A stretch of DNA of 64,000 nucleotides from JAWKTV01 sp041398905 (GCA_041398905.1 JAWKTV010000004.1:62001-126000); one strand, 5' to 3'; counted from the stretch's first letter, positions 48,601 to 59,525 are shown. Notes: generated by a model not told the origin, from the sequence alone. Numbers and translations: made by a program.

Positions 48601-50477
48601 CTACAGCTTCGGCCGATCGCGGGGCTTCTGCTGCATTCGCTGCCGCTCTTCGCGACGCATCTCCTCATCAGCGAGCAGCAGGCGGGCCAACTCCTCGGCC
48701 GACTCGTTTCCGGTCGCACCGGGTGGGACACGGCGGCTCTCGGCCCACGTCCACCCCAGGTCCTGTCCCAGTTCCTTCTCGGCCATCACAGCCCACGGCG
48801 TGCGGGATGCTCGTCGATCACTCGCTTGAGGTACTCGCGGGCCTCTTCGGCTGCCTTCCGCATGGTCGGGCCCGTATCGATGTCGGCGGCCGGGCGGAGG
48901 TGCCACATGTTGTTCTCAGGATTCTTGAAGCTCAGCGGCGTGGAGCTCATCTGAGCGCACATCCGTTGATAGCCTTCCAGGCGAACCCGCATCGCCAGGA
49001 TGCGGCCCATCGCCAGATCGAAGCTGGCACGCCAGCGAGCGCCCGTCAGGTTGGGCCGGGCCTTCGCTCCGGACTCGAGCACGCGGTAGAGCTGTTCCAG
49101 CTTGTAGTTGATAACAGCGACCGGCTTTTGAGCCTCCGACAGGTCTTCTCGCAGCACGTTGTCATTGAAGCCCCGGAAGTCGGTCGTGGGACTGGGGATG
49201 CCACCGTCCTCGTAGGTCAGGCTTGCCGCCCGCACCAGCGAGGCCATTGCCCCGTTCTTGCTGATTTCCTGCTCGATCATCCGCACCGGACGGTAGTCGG
49301 GGGCATAGTTCCGCATCGCGGCCGCGTCGAACCGGTCCCCGTTCGACTCTTCGGTCAGCAGGTACATTCCGCCGGTCTCGGCACACAGCCGTGTCAGCGT
49401 GTACGGGCCGTAGCCGGCCGACATGCGAGTCCGGGTTCGCCAGTCATCGGGAGCACCGAAGAACGGCAGTTGCAGCACCTGGGCGAACGCGGTCTCCGGC
49501 CCCTGATCAACCGGGATGTCTTCCTCGAAGCCATCGTCATACGTCCAGCGGACGTACCCCTTCTGCTGCCCGAAGACCGAGCCGTTGCCGACGCAGAACA
49601 CCCGGAAGTGGTATTGCTTGCAGAGGTTGATCACCTCTTCAAGCTGGGCGAAGTCGTCGCCACGCTCGTCGGTGACGATGATCACGATCTTGTTCGTTCG
49701 TCCCTGACCCGGGTTGAACCGGTAGTACTTCTCGACGCAGAGCTTCAGGGCGGTGAAAACATTCTCGTGTCCGCTCTTGTCTTCCTGGATCGCCTTCACG
49801 GCGTCCACCATCGCCTTGATGTTGCTGCCGGTGACCGGCTCCGGTGTGAGCAACGACGCGCTTTCCCCATAGCTGGCGATGGCGGTCGTCAGGCCGTCGG
49901 TCGCCTTGAGGTGTTCGAGTTGCTTGTAAATGTTGCCGAAGCGGTCGGCGATCTGCTCACGCCGCTCGTTGAGCGAGCCCGAGGCGTCGAACAGCCAGAC
50001 CACCATCGTGCGGTTCTCTTCGAGCGAGCGGCGAATCTCGAGCGTCAGCCGATCCATGACGCCAGCGGTTCCGCCAGTCACATGTTCCGACGGAGTTCCC
50101 TTTGCTTCAAAGCGATCGGTCACCATCGCCTTCAGCGGATCGAGAGCCGCCATCTCCGGAATCTTGATGTCCGTGATGAGGCTCTGCTCGATCTTCCGCT
50201 CGATCGGCGTCTCTTCCTGCCGGCCGAGGTTTTGAGACACCGCGGCACTTAAGGTCACCTGATTGGAGTCGCCCTGCGTGCCGACGGTGTCACTCACCGT
50301 GGCTTCGCTGAAGCTGTACTCCTCTTCAATCAGTTGCTCTTCCATTTCGCTGGTGATGGCGAGCTTGCGGCCGGCCAACTCGACCGACTGCACCACCATG
50401 CTCAGCGCAAACAGGATCGTCAGGTTTACAACCAGACTGATGCCCCAGGCGGGAATGTCGCGAAATGCGTTCCTCAC
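48601..50477 (-). CDS. Membrane-anchored von Willebrand factor A domain protein (one frameshift)
   Basis: About 625 residues. One N-terminal membrane helix (ISLVVNLTILFALSMVV) is followed by an acidic region and a vWA domain with the MIDAS motif WLFDASGSLNERR and IVIIVTDERGDDFAQ. A long C-terminal part of unknown fold follows. The start is GTG 50477 with AGGAGAG 5-6 bases upstream. The frame breaks near 48803: joining DEHPG to TPWAVMAEKELGQDLGW restores a normal ending at 48601. It probably displays the vWA domain outside the membrane; partner unknown. Confidence 0.75.
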
Positions 50478-50811
50478 TACTCTCTCCTGCCCCGTTGGGG
50501 GATTCGTCAGCGAGTGCTTCGATGGTTAACTTCAAATTGAGTCGAACAACCGATCGGAGTTGCCCAACCTGACTTCCTAGTCTATCGCCCGAAAACCACC
50601 CACACAATCAGGTTCTGGCGATTTTTCGCGGCCGAACTCAGAACGCAACGGACGCTGCGTCAGCACAATTCGACCGCGCCAGGAGCGCACTTTGATGGGC
50701 CGCCGCGGCGGAGGGATGGACGCAACAGTCTGTGGGGAAATAGGTTGTGATGTGCCGGTCGGCCATTCTTGTTGACAGTTCCCGCAGACATCCTCCCGAC
50801 CGGGGCCACAA
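50478..50811. other. Intergenic region between the hybrid kinase and the vWA gene
   Basis: About 334 bases between two minus-strand genes. It should contain the vWA gene promoter. An AT-rich part with GGTTAACT near 50525 is visible, but no clear promoter pair, RNA gene or small gene. Confidence 0.35.
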
Positions 50812-53800
50812 TCAGGCGAGTGAGAACCCTCGCAGTTCCCGCTCGACGTCGGTGAGATTCGCCAGTAACTGCGGCAGGTGTTCCTGCACGTCGCCAAGAT
50901 TCTCTCGCTCCGCAGATTCTTCGAGGTGCTGGGCGAGTGCGACGGCGGTCGCCCCGAAGGTTCGCAAGCTGCCCTTGATGGTGTGCAGCAGTCGCTGGGC
51001 GTCCTTGCAGTTTCCGCTGGCGATCGCGGCATCGATCTGCCCCAGCAGCGAGGGCATCTCTTCCAGGTAGGCTTCGATCACCTCGCGCAGCAGTTCGTCA
51101 TCGTCGTAGGCATTCTTGCGGGCCGCCTTCCAGTCGATGCAGCCATTGCCAACTCCAGTACCGACGACCGCATCCGTCAACTCGGCTGACGACTCAATCG
51201 GTCCCGTCGATGCGTCGTCGTCAACGCCGTTCGCGCCGGCGGCTGCGGCCCAGACCGTCGGGTGACTGTCTGCGATCGCGATGCTCGCTGCGTCCTCCGA
51301 ACCAACTGTGCCAGTCGCATCCTGCGCGACAAGCGAATCAATGCCGGCGGAGTCTGAATCGCCGCAATGTCGCACGAGCGCTTCCAGCAGCAGGTTCGGG
51401 CGGACCGGCTTCGAGACGTAGTCGTCCATGCCTCCATCCAGGCAGCGTTCACGATCACCCTTCATCGCATGCGCGGTCATGGCGATGATCGGTGTGCGGG
51501 GGGCCGAGCGTTCGGATTCCCAGCGACGAATCTCCGCCGTCGCCTCCAACCCGTCCAGTTCTGGCATTTGCACGTCCATCAGGATGACATCGAACTGGCC
51601 ACCCCGCGCGGCGGCCACCGCCTCCCGACCGTTGTTGGCGACGATCACTTGATGGTTCCAGCGACCGAGCAGCCCGCAGGCGAGCTTTTGGTTGGCGATG
51701 CTGTCTTCCGCCAGCAGGATTCGCAGCGCGCGAATCATCGACGGTTCCGCCACCGACTGCGCAGTTCGTCGGCGGTTTGCTCGATCCCCAGCGCGGCGAC
51801 GATCGCGTCGAACAGTTCGGACTGTTTGATCGGCTTGATGACGGTAGGAGCGGATCCCCATCTGCTCGCAGCGGCGAATGTCCTCCATGCCGTCGAGCGA
51901 AGTCAGCATCATGATGAGCGTGCTGCCGAGCGAGTCGTCATCGCGAATCCGTTCCGACAGGGTGAAGCCATCCGTGCCAGGCATCGCCGCATCGGTCAGC
52001 ACCAGATCGAACGCCGGACCGGACTTCGCGCGCTGTCGCAACTGATCGAGCGCTTCGTCCGCACCGCAGACGGCGGTGGGGCACATGCTCCAGTTGCGGC
52101 ACATCTCCACCAGAATGCGACAATTCGTTTCGTTGTCATCGACGATCAGCACCTGCAGGCCAATCAATCGACCGACATCCGGCACTCCCGCGCGGGGACT
52201 TCCACCGCGACCGGCAAGTCGACCTCGAACCAGAATCGACTCCCCTGTCCCGCGGTGCTTTCGACCTGCAGCTGGCCCCCATCAGTTCGACCAGCCGCGA
52301 GGAGATCGTCAGCCCGCAGGCCAGTCCCACCGAAGCGCCGAGTGGTGGACATGTCGGCCTGTTCAAACGCCGCGAAGATGCGGGACATCTGCTCGGCGCT
52401 CATCCCGATGCCTGTGTCCCGGCAGGCGAACCGCAGGCGACAGCGGTCGCCGCGTTGTTCGAGCACCGCGACGTCGACGACAATTTCCCCTGCTCGGTGA
52501 ACTTGATGGCGTTGCCCACCAGGTTGACGAAGACCTGCCGCAGCCGGTGCGAGTCGCCAATGCACCACGCCGGAGTACCTGGGTCGACATGCAGTGCCAG
52601 CTCGAGCGACTTCGCATGCGCGCGGACACCGAGCGACTTGATGGTGTCTCCCAGCACTTCGCGAATCTCGAAGGGAGCCGCTTCGAGTTCGATCTTGCCC
52701 GCTTCAATCTTCGAGAAGTCGAGGATGTCGTTGATGATGTCCATCAGCGATTCGGCCGCGCCGTGAACGGTCTGCAGGAAGTCCCGCTGTTCGTGCGACA
52801 GTTCGGTGTCGAGCAGCAGTTCGGTCATCCCCAGCACCGCGTTCATCGGGGTGCGAATCTCGTGGCTCATGTTGGCGAGGAACTCGCTCTTGGCGCGGTT
52901 CGCGATCTCGGCGGCGTTCTTGGCGTCGCGCAGTTCCTGTTCCACCAGTTTGCGGGCGGTGATGTCCCGCGCGATGCCGACCAAACCACGAACCTTGCCA
53001 TCGGATGAACGGAACGGCACCTTTGTCGTCAGCACCCACCGCTGGTCTCCCTCCTCGGTAAAGAAGCATTCTTCCCGGTTGATCATCGCCTCGCCCGACG
53101 CGATGACCCGCTGATCGTCCTTGTGATAGGCGTCCGCGACCTCCTTCGGGCGAAAGTCATAGTCCGACTTCCCGAGCAAGTCCTGCTCGCAAGCCTGCCC
53201 GTACATTTCGATCAGCCGATCGTTCACCGTGGTGAACCGGAAGTTCTCGTCCTTGATGAAGATCAGGTCCGGCAGATTGTCAACGAGGGTCCGCAGCCGG
53301 TCGCGGCTCCTGCTGCTGCTGTTCGCGAATCTCGTGGTTCTCCGTGATGTCGCGGGAGATGCCGAGCGTCCCCACGATCTCTCCTGCCGCGTTCTTCAGC
53401 GGAACCTTGATCGAAGACATCCAGGAGACTCCGCCGTCGGGCCAGACGAGTCGTTCGTCCTCGCTCGCGAGGACTTCGCCGGTCTGCATGATGCGCGCTC
53501 CGCCTCCATCGCCTGCCGTGCGTGGGCCTCCTGGAAGAAGTCGAAGTCCGTCTTGCCGACCGCTTCCTCCGGGCTCGCCAGTCCGCTGCGTGCCGCCTTG
53601 GCGCGATTGATTCGCAGGTACCGGCCTTCACGATCCTTGAAGTAGATGTTGTCGGGAATCGCATCCATCAAGCCATTGAGCAGCCGCGTTTGCTGCTCCA
53701 GCTCGGCCTGCGTCGCTTCCCGCGCGATGACCTCTTCGTTGAGCCGCGCGATCGTCGACTCCAGCTCGTTGGTTCGTCGACGAATGCGGTCATCCAGCGA

Positions 53801-54160
53801 CTCGTTGGCGTCGCGCAGTTCTTGCTCGCCCTGCATCCGTTGATCGGCGAGCAGCCAGACGGTCCAGATGGCGAACAGCGCGAGCAGACGATTGAGGATG
53901 CTGATGCTCGCCTGCCCCGGCACCGGTTCGGACAGCAGGTAACCAACGAACGACAGGCAGGTCGCCAGGACCGCCAGCGTCAAAGTCGCGCGGCGATCCA
54001 TGAATGACAGAGTCAGCACCATTACCGCCAGATACAGCACCTGCACGGCGATCCGCGGATCAATCGCCAGATCGATCAGGAACACCGCCAGCGACAGCAG
54101 GATGGTGATTGCGGCTCGTCGATTGCGGAAACTCATGACACCGTCTGGGGAGAGCTGCAT
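50812..54160 (-). CDS. Hybrid sensor histidine kinase with two receivers and HPt (multiple frameshifts)
   Basis: A complete phosphorelay protein of about 1,110 residues once frames are joined. An N-terminal region of 5-6 membrane helices is followed by a coiled coil and two or three PAS domains (GLMDAIPDNIYFKDREGRYLR; VWPDGGVSWMSSI; WVLTTKVPFRSSDG). HisKA has the phospho-His in MSHEIRTPMNAVLGM. The ATPase has VNLVGNAIKFTE, DTGIGM and GGTGLGLTIS. Receiver 1 is VLIVDDNETNCRIL...LTDAAMPGTDG, receiver 2 ILLAEDSIANQKLA...ILMDVQMPELDGLEA, and HPt is LLHTIKGSLRTFGA. Frames change near 53494, 53312, 52488, 52308, 52279, 52185, 51845 and 51760. Start uncertain (ATG 54160, 54136 or GTG 54184). The gene is divergent from the GGDEF gene. 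Confidence 0.8.
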
Positions 54161-54184
54161 CACCACCGTCGAATGATCTGACAC

Positions 54185-54626
54185 CGGCAGGCACGAACCA
54201 GCGGCAACAGGCCGCGTCTGCCGAGTACGCCGACAAAACGGATCAGCCCGATTCTATTGGTTGTGCAGCAAACGTTCACGTCGGTCAACCACGAAATACC
54301 CACGAGCCGGTCGGGGCCTCCGAATCTGAGGTAACATTTCAGTGTCGGAGATGGTCGCATCACTGTCCTGCGGTACGTCCGGTGCTGCGGTTCTGCCACG
54401 TGTCGCCGATGGTGTTTGGGCGTCGTCGAGCCAGACCTGAGTGCCTTGGAACAGTCAGGCGGTCTGTTGACACTCCCGGCACCACCGACATGCCACATTG
54501 AGGCCGATCTCCGCGAACCTGACATTGAATGAGTCCTTCCCGAGATGCCGGGCCACCTACAACTAGCGATCGAGATTCAAAGTCTCATCGAGGTCATCGA
54601 GCGCGTGGGCTTGCCACGGCGCTGGC
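54185..54626. other. Divergent regulatory region of the signalling block
   Basis: About 440 bases between the hybrid kinase and the GGDEF gene. A minus-strand promoter candidate lies at 54251-54279. I see no gene on either strand. The plus-strand promoter is not evident. Confidence 0.4.
54251..54279 (-). promoter_or_regulatory. Candidate promoter for the hybrid kinase gene
   Basis: On the minus strand GTGAAC (54279-54274) and TAGAAT (54256-54251) are 17 bases apart. Transcription would start about 60-90 bases before the kinase start codon candidates. Confidence 0.35.
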
Positions 54627-56291
54627 GTGATCTGCGTTGTGCAGTACGGCTGGAGCCTCGTGCGGAGATCCCGTTCGCATCGATTGCTGAAGGATTACCA
54701 GTGCCAGCTCGAAGGTCTGGAGCACGACCTTGCGAATCTGCGTGTCGAGCGTGAGCAGATCCAGACCGAGAACAGGTTGTTGCAGGAGTTGCTCACCGAG
54801 TCCGATCCGCCCTCGGTGACGCGGCGGCTCCTCGGCTGCTTTGCCGGTGAAGGCGGGCGAGGCTTCGCCGCGTTCGTTGTCGCGGAAGCGCCGATCCGCA
54901 TTTTGGCTGCTGCCGGCTTGTCTCGGACCGCTCAGGCCGGCCTCCACCTCGACCCGTCTCTGCTCGATTGCCTCAGCGGCAACAAGGTACTGACGATTGA
55001 GCGTGCCCAGGCGGAGCGAACCGGCTTGTGGAGTTCACTCTCGGAGTCGGACCGCCAGCAGGTCGACGACGCGTTGTTCTTGATTCGCGTTCCTGGCCGA
55101 CGCAACACGCCGCAAACGGTCCTGATCAGCACCAGCCTCTTTCCCAACTCGGCCCCGCCGGACCGCCAGCACAGGATGTCGCTCCGCGTGATTGAAGCGG
55201 TCGCCCGACAGATTCAGCAATGTTCGCAAACGATCGCCCACGACGAAGAACTCAAACTCGCCCGCGAGATTCTGGAACTTCGCAGCGTCCTCGACGCGCG
55301 GCTGCGGGACGAGCCGGCGATGCTGGAAGAATTCCTCGCGCGGCTGCTGGCGATCACCGCGTTCGACCGTGTCGGCATCCTTATGCGGCGCGCCACCACA
55401 ACCGGACTGCATCGCATCTCAGTCGCCCAGGCCCATGGCTTCCAGGCGTCACCAATGTGGCGGGACGACGAATTGCGACTCGCCGAGTCGAGACTGGAGC
55501 ATCCGGGACTGCATCTGCACGACGGAGGCCGGGAGGACCATGGTGCCGGGGCAGCCGCGATGGATGCGGCGAGCTTTGGTCAGGCCGTGACGGCCGGACT
55601 GCGGTGCGAAGGGGAGAACCTCGGCATTCTCTGTCTGACTCGTCGGCAGTTGGAGCCGATCGCGCCAGCGGAGATTGAACTCGTCCAATGGGCCACCGAT
55701 TTCCTGGTCGATGCAATCGTCCGCGCGACTGACCAGGCGTTGATGGAGGACCGGGCACACCATGATGGTCTGACCGGTCTCGCCAATCGGGCCACGTTCG
55801 ACCACTACCTCAAACTATCCGTCAGCCGGGATGGGCAGGCGGCGGCAACCTGCGGCCTGATTCTCTGTGACATCGACCACTTCAAGAGAGTCAACGACGA
55901 GTACGGGCATCAGGCGGGTGATGAGGCACTACGAGTCGTTGCGGCGATTGTGCGCGACGAGTGTGCCTCGCACTTGCGGGGAACTGACGAGCCACTCGCC
56001 GCGCGGTACGGCGGCGAAGAGCTCGCAGTGGTGTTGCCGGGCGTGAACCTCGCCGTGGCGGTGCGACTCGCAGAACGGATTCGCCTCGCGGTTCGCGAAG
56101 CGACCGTCACCTGGAAAGGGACTAGCTTTCGTGTGACCGTCAGCAGCGGCGTGGCCATCACTGGGGCGGGCGACGGCGACCCGGCCGCGATCATCGCCGA
56201 CGCTGACCAGGCGCTCTACCAGGCCAAGCATGCCGGGCGAGACTGTGTTCGCCCGACCATCGCCGCGCACCCGACGCTCGCCATCGAGTAA
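54627..56291 (+). CDS. GGDEF diguanylate cyclase with N-terminal GAF-like sensor region
   Basis: About 554 residues. A coiled coil near the N-terminus (LEGLEHDLANLRVEREQIQ) is followed by two GAF-like segments and a C-terminal GGDEF domain: HHDGLTGLANRATFDHYL, LILCDIDHFKRVNDEYGH and the active-site loop ARYGGEELAVVLPG. The signature is intact, so it should make cyclic di-GMP. A possible inhibitory site, RGTD, lies upstream of the loop, two residues further away than in the standard I-site, so product inhibition is uncertain. The start is doubtful: GTG 54627 or a later codon, none with a good ribosome site. Confidence 0.85.
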   Translation: MICVVQYGWSLVRRSRSHRLLKDYQCQLEGLEHDLANLRVEREQIQTENRLLQELLTESDPPSVTRRLLGCFAGEGGRGFAAFVVAEAPIRILAAAGLSRTAQAGLHLDPSLLDCLSGNKVLTIERAQAERTGLWSSLSESDRQQVDDALFLIRVPGRRNTPQTVLISTSLFPNSAPPDRQHRMSLRVIEAVARQIQQCSQTIAHDEELKLAREILELRSVLDARLRDEPAMLEEFLARLLAITAFDRVGILMRRATTTGLHRISVAQAHGFQASPMWRDDELRLAESRLEHPGLHLHDGGREDHGAGAAAMDAASFGQAVTAGLRCEGENLGILCLTRRQLEPIAPAEIELVQWATDFLVDAIVRATDQALMEDRAHHDGLTGLANRATFDHYLKLSVSRDGQAAATCGLILCDIDHFKRVNDEYGHQAGDEALRVVAAIVRDECASHLRGTDEPLAARYGGEELAVVLPGVNLAVAVRLAERIRLAVREATVTWKGTSFRVTVSSGVAITGAGDGDPAAIIADADQALYQAKHAGRDCVRPTIAAHPTLAIE

Positions 56292-56414
56292 GGCCGGGAA
56301 GTCGGAGTCCGCGCGCCGTCGTCGACGTGATGCCGCGACATCCTCGCCCCCCCCGTCACTCCACCCACAGTGGATGACAGGGTCTCCCCGCAACGCTAAC
56401 AGTCAGGCGGCTGA

Positions 56415-56960
56415 TTACCGCGCTGCGGTCAGCTCGCGCCAGCTCGGCTTGCCGCTCACGCGACGAGTCTGCGGTGGTCCCAGTTGCAGGGCCGGCTTAG
56501 CCGCTCCGTCCAACAGCGGCCGAGGCTCGATCAGGCCGCTTTCCCCATCGAGTTCATTCTCGCCTTGGGGGAGCAGCTCGGCCGGTTCAGCGGCAGGGAA
56601 ATAGTCTGCGTTCTTCGGTTCGTCCGCCAGTTCAGGTTCGCTGCTCCCCGGAGCCTGGTCCGCAGGGGCACCGCTTCCCCAGCGATGGGCGTAGACCGGC
56701 CTCGGAACAACGGCTGAGCAACAGGACCGGCAGTCGCACGGACCGCCCGGCAGGTTGATGCGACTCGGGTCGCAGCTCGGGCAGTACCAGCAGTCCAGGT
56801 GTCCCTCAAGATCGCTGACGTGGTCGACGGCACGGGAAAGTGTGTGCGTCAAACTGCAACACTGGCAACCAGGCAGCACTGCTGCGAACAGCAGCAGCAC
56901 AGCGGCGCACACCTGGCGGTGCCATTTGTCGCGGCTGCGGAATTGCTGAAATAATCGCAT
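56415..56960 (-). CDS. Cysteine-rich lipoprotein of unknown function
   Basis: A 181-residue protein. An N-terminal signal with lipobox-like AVLPGC (Cys32) suggests lipid attachment. Within the next 50 residues there are ten Cys, in clusters CQCC, CWYCPSC and CDCRSCC, followed by a Pro/Glu/Ala-rich tail likely to be disordered. AGGAG stands 8 bases before the ATG at 56960. Such clusters can bind metal or form disulphides; neither is shown. I do not recognise a family. It lies between the GGDEF and PilZ genes and is divergent from the PilZ gene. Confidence 0.65.
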   Translation of the reverse strand: MRLFQQFRSRDKWHRQVCAAVLLLFAAVLPGCQCCSLTHTLSRAVDHVSDLEGHLDCWYCPSCDPSRINLPGGPCDCRSCCSAVVPRPVYAHRWGSGAPADQAPGSSEPELADEPKNADYFPAAEPAELLPQGENELDGESGLIEPRPLLDGAAKPALQLGPPQTRRVSGKPSWRELTAAR

Positions 56961-57139
56961 AAATCCGCTCCTGTTCAAGGCGAGTCGCCGCATTGCTGGC
57001 CTGCCGATCGGTCGTTGCGACCCGGCGAAACCTGGCCCAACCCGCACTGCAATGTTTCTCGCCATTGTGAGGGAATTCGCTTGTCCTCTCGCAACGGCGT
57101 ATTAGGTTTCATTGGGCCAACGAGAGGATCGTCGAGACT

Positions 57140-57598
57140 ATGACCACTTCCAATGTGTCCGTGCTGCCCGCCAGGCGGCTGTACAAGCTTTCTCGGAGCA
57201 GTTCATCCGTTGCCAGGGTGGTACGACAGATCCTGCGCAGCGAGTGGTCGCTGCTCAAGAAGTTTCCCGATCCGCCACCCGGTGGGGAACGCCGCCGGCA
57301 AGCCCGGCATCGCCTCCGCTTGCCGGTGTACTTGCAACGTGTGTCGCTGCGAGGTCTGACGGTCGCGCCCATCGAAGAGCCTGTTCCGCTGCTCGCGTTG
57401 ACGGAAAACATCTCGGAGAGCGGACTGGGGCTGTCACACGACTTCCCTTTGCCGGACGACCTGCTGATGGTGTTGTTCGATGTTGGAGAGGTGGAGCCGC
57501 TCGCTCTGCTGTTGGAAACTTGCTGGACCGCCGTGCAGGCCCCGTTTGACCACCGCTCGGGTGGAATGATCCTCGGCGTTTGTCGTCTCAAGGACTGA
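57140..57598 (+). CDS. PilZ-domain protein, probable cyclic-di-GMP receptor
   Basis: A 152-residue protein without signal peptide. The PilZ signature is present in two parts: an Arg-rich motif at residues 51-58 (RRRQARHR, containing RxxxR) and NISESG at 90-95 (N-x-S-x-x-G), the residues that wrap around cyclic di-GMP. The N-terminal 45 residues are basic and may be a separate contact region. The gene is on the same strand as and close to the GGDEF gene, so it is a likely effector in the same circuit. GAGG lies about 12 bases upstream of the ATG. Confidence 0.82.
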   Translation: MTTSNVSVLPARRLYKLSRSSSSVARVVRQILRSEWSLLKKFPDPPPGGERRRQARHRLRLPVYLQRVSLRGLTVAPIEEPVPLLALTENISESGLGLSHDFPLPDDLLMVLFDVGEVEPLALLLETCWTAVQAPFDHRSGGMILGVCRLKD

Positions 57599-57640
57599 AC
57601 GGCGCTCGATGTCCGCACGTCGTTCCGAGCCCTCGCCCGG

Positions 57641-58774
57641 TCAGCGCGGCAGTGCCGACGGGCTTGCCACCGCGTTGGCGGTCCGTTCGGTGTTCGCCCG
57701 CGTCCCCTCCAGCTCCCGTCTGGTCGGGAGCTGAAGGGCCTCGGGCGTCAATGTTGGTGTCGGGTCGCTTGCAGTCGTCGCGGATGTGCGCACCACTTCC
57801 GGTTGCGACTGCCGGACCTTGGCGGTCGTCTCGACCAGCTTCTGCGATCGATCTTCGGGAATCCCATTCAGCCGGCTCGCCATCACTTCCACCCAGCCGG
57901 GCTGCTGCGTCATCGCCACATGCATCAGGCGAATGAACGTAATGACCTCCTGGAAGTTGCGGTCCGCGATGCGATTGCTGACGGGGGAGATCACCCGCAC
58001 CACCGTCTCGACGGCCGTTGCCGGAAACGCCACGTAGACGTCCGCCTGAAATCTGCACATCGGCTGCCCCGACGTCGTGACCCACTCCTTCGTCCGCAAG
58101 TCCATCAGGGCGATCGCCTGAATCGGTCGCGGCAAAACCGGGCTTTGAAATTCTCCCGAGCAATGAATAATGCGTCGATTCGGCGTGCGGTAGAGCACGC
58201 TGATCGTGCCGACTGACCCATCACCCGAGTCCGACGAATACCGATGCGGCCCGATCGGTGTCATCTGCAGTTCAGAGATCTCCATGGCGCGCCACAACGC
58301 CACCGCCACCTCGGGATAGTCGAGAAAGAAGCGGGGAATCGAGTGGTCGACTTCGCAGTCGACGGTCGGCAGTCGACGGAACATGCTGACGTCACCCAGC
58401 ACCTGGTCGGCGAGCCGCCGACCTTCGGGGGTGAGCGACGATGTCGGCAACTCGTCGATCGCCTCGCGCTTGGTCCACCGCGACGACGTTCCCTCCGCCG
58501 CGACATGTACCTCAAGCGCTGGATCGCGTTGCTCTTCGCCCGCCGCATCGGCGGGCGAACCTGTCGTTGACCGCGACCGACCGGCTGCACCGGCCGAGTC
58601 GTCCGCGAAGCCGCGGCTCGATCCCAGCAGCATCGCCAGACATGTCCCGGCGACCCAGCTTCTTTGGCGAAGCTGTCGCAGGAGTCGCTGCCCCTGTTGT
58701 CCATACGGCCGAGCTATCACCGCCGCGCAAACGGATCGAACCGCCGCGCACGGAGCCGCGCAATGTCCCCACAT
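57641..58774 (-). CDS. Exported protein of unknown function
   Basis: About 377 residues. The N-terminus (MWGHCAAPCAAVRS) is followed by a hydrophobic stretch ending LLGSSRGFADD, a probable signal peptide starting rather late. The central 200 residues look like a compact alpha/beta domain (FFLDYPEVAVALWRAME, VLYRTPNRRIIHCSGEF, FQADVYVAFPATAVETVV), and the C-terminus is Thr/Ala/Pro-rich. No catalytic motif or named family is recognised. The frame continues upstream to 59497, but that part looks non-coding. GGGGGGA precedes the ATG at 58774. It converges with the PilZ gene. Confidence 0.6.
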   Translation of the reverse strand: MWGHCAAPCAAVRSVCAAVIARPYGQQGQRLLRQLRQRSWVAGTCLAMLLGSSRGFADDSAGAAGRSRSTTGSPADAAGEEQRDPALEVHVAAEGTSSRWTKREAIDELPTSSLTPEGRRLADQVLGDVSMFRRLPTVDCEVDHSIPRFFLDYPEVAVALWRAMEISELQMTPIGPHRYSSDSGDGSVGTISVLYRTPNRRIIHCSGEFQSPVLPRPIQAIALMDLRTKEWVTTSGQPMCRFQADVYVAFPATAVETVVRVISPVSNRIADRNFQEVITFIRLMHVAMTQQPGWVEVMASRLNGIPEDRSQKLVETTAKVRQSQPEVVRTSATTASDPTPTLTPEALQLPTRRELEGTRANTERTANAVASPSALPR

Positions 58775-59525
58775 GTTTCCCCCCCTACAGGTGTCGCAGC
58801 GTCCCCCCGAAGACCGTCGCTGGAAGATCGCCCCTCCAGAACAGCACCGGCCGCTGACATCCGTCAGTTCGCTCGACGACCCCGAGAGGCCGTCGCGATC
58901 CGTACCGCTGTTACAATCGTCACAATCATCCACTGCCCAACAATTGAAATTGCGGGAATCCGCAACCCGCTCCTCGTTGCACGGAGATCGCAGAACGAGT
59001 TGCTGACCTCGGATCGGCGGCCGAGCCGCCGCCGCTTTCCGAGTGACAACCCTTTTGCACTGGCGATATGCCGCGGTTCGCGATGACTCCGAAGACATCG
59101 TGAATCCGCTCTTCGGCCCGGCATCATGTTGGTCTGCACGCGATAGGCGGCGGATTCGCCCGCGGTCAAACTTGAGACGAACTCCCGGGAGATTCGCGGA
59201 TTCGACGTCATCATCGCACTCGCAACGAACGGGCGAGCGTTGCGAGTCGGGGCAGTGCGCCCGTCCCCGGGCCTGCGACCCGCGAGGATTTCGACGCCAA
59301 ATGGTGAAATCACCGGCGTCATCAGCGAGACGTGCTAGCTTTGAATGAAACGCTGGCTCGACCCCACGCCAGCAGCGGGTGCCCGTCGGCCAAACCGGCC
59401 AGGTGACCATCCTGCCAGAAACCGGCTGCGGAGTGTGGGCTGCCAGTGCGGAATGGGCACTTCTGGACGTGTGACCTCCCGCGCGAACATTCAACAATTT
59501 TCAACCAGACTGACGAGCGATCGCC
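58775..59525. other. Long intergenic region upstream of the TadE-like gene
   Basis: About 750 bases between divergent genes with no supported gene. Several long overlapping open frames exist on both strands, but all are rich in Arg, Ser and Cys and lack start sites, as expected of GC-rich non-coding DNA. No tRNA-like, riboswitch-like or terminator structure was seen. It could hide a small RNA or promoters for both flanking genes. Confidence 0.4.

Noticed and set aside
48516..50252. 578-codon plus-strand frame opposite the vWA gene
   Set aside because: Antisense of a gene with MIDAS motif and a strong ribosome site; no independent support.
57641..59497. Very long minus-strand frame reaching 59497
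   Set aside because: The upstream 240 codons are Arg/Ser/Cys-rich without hydrophobic core or start site, typical of open non-coding GC-rich DNA; the signal peptide supports the start at 58774.
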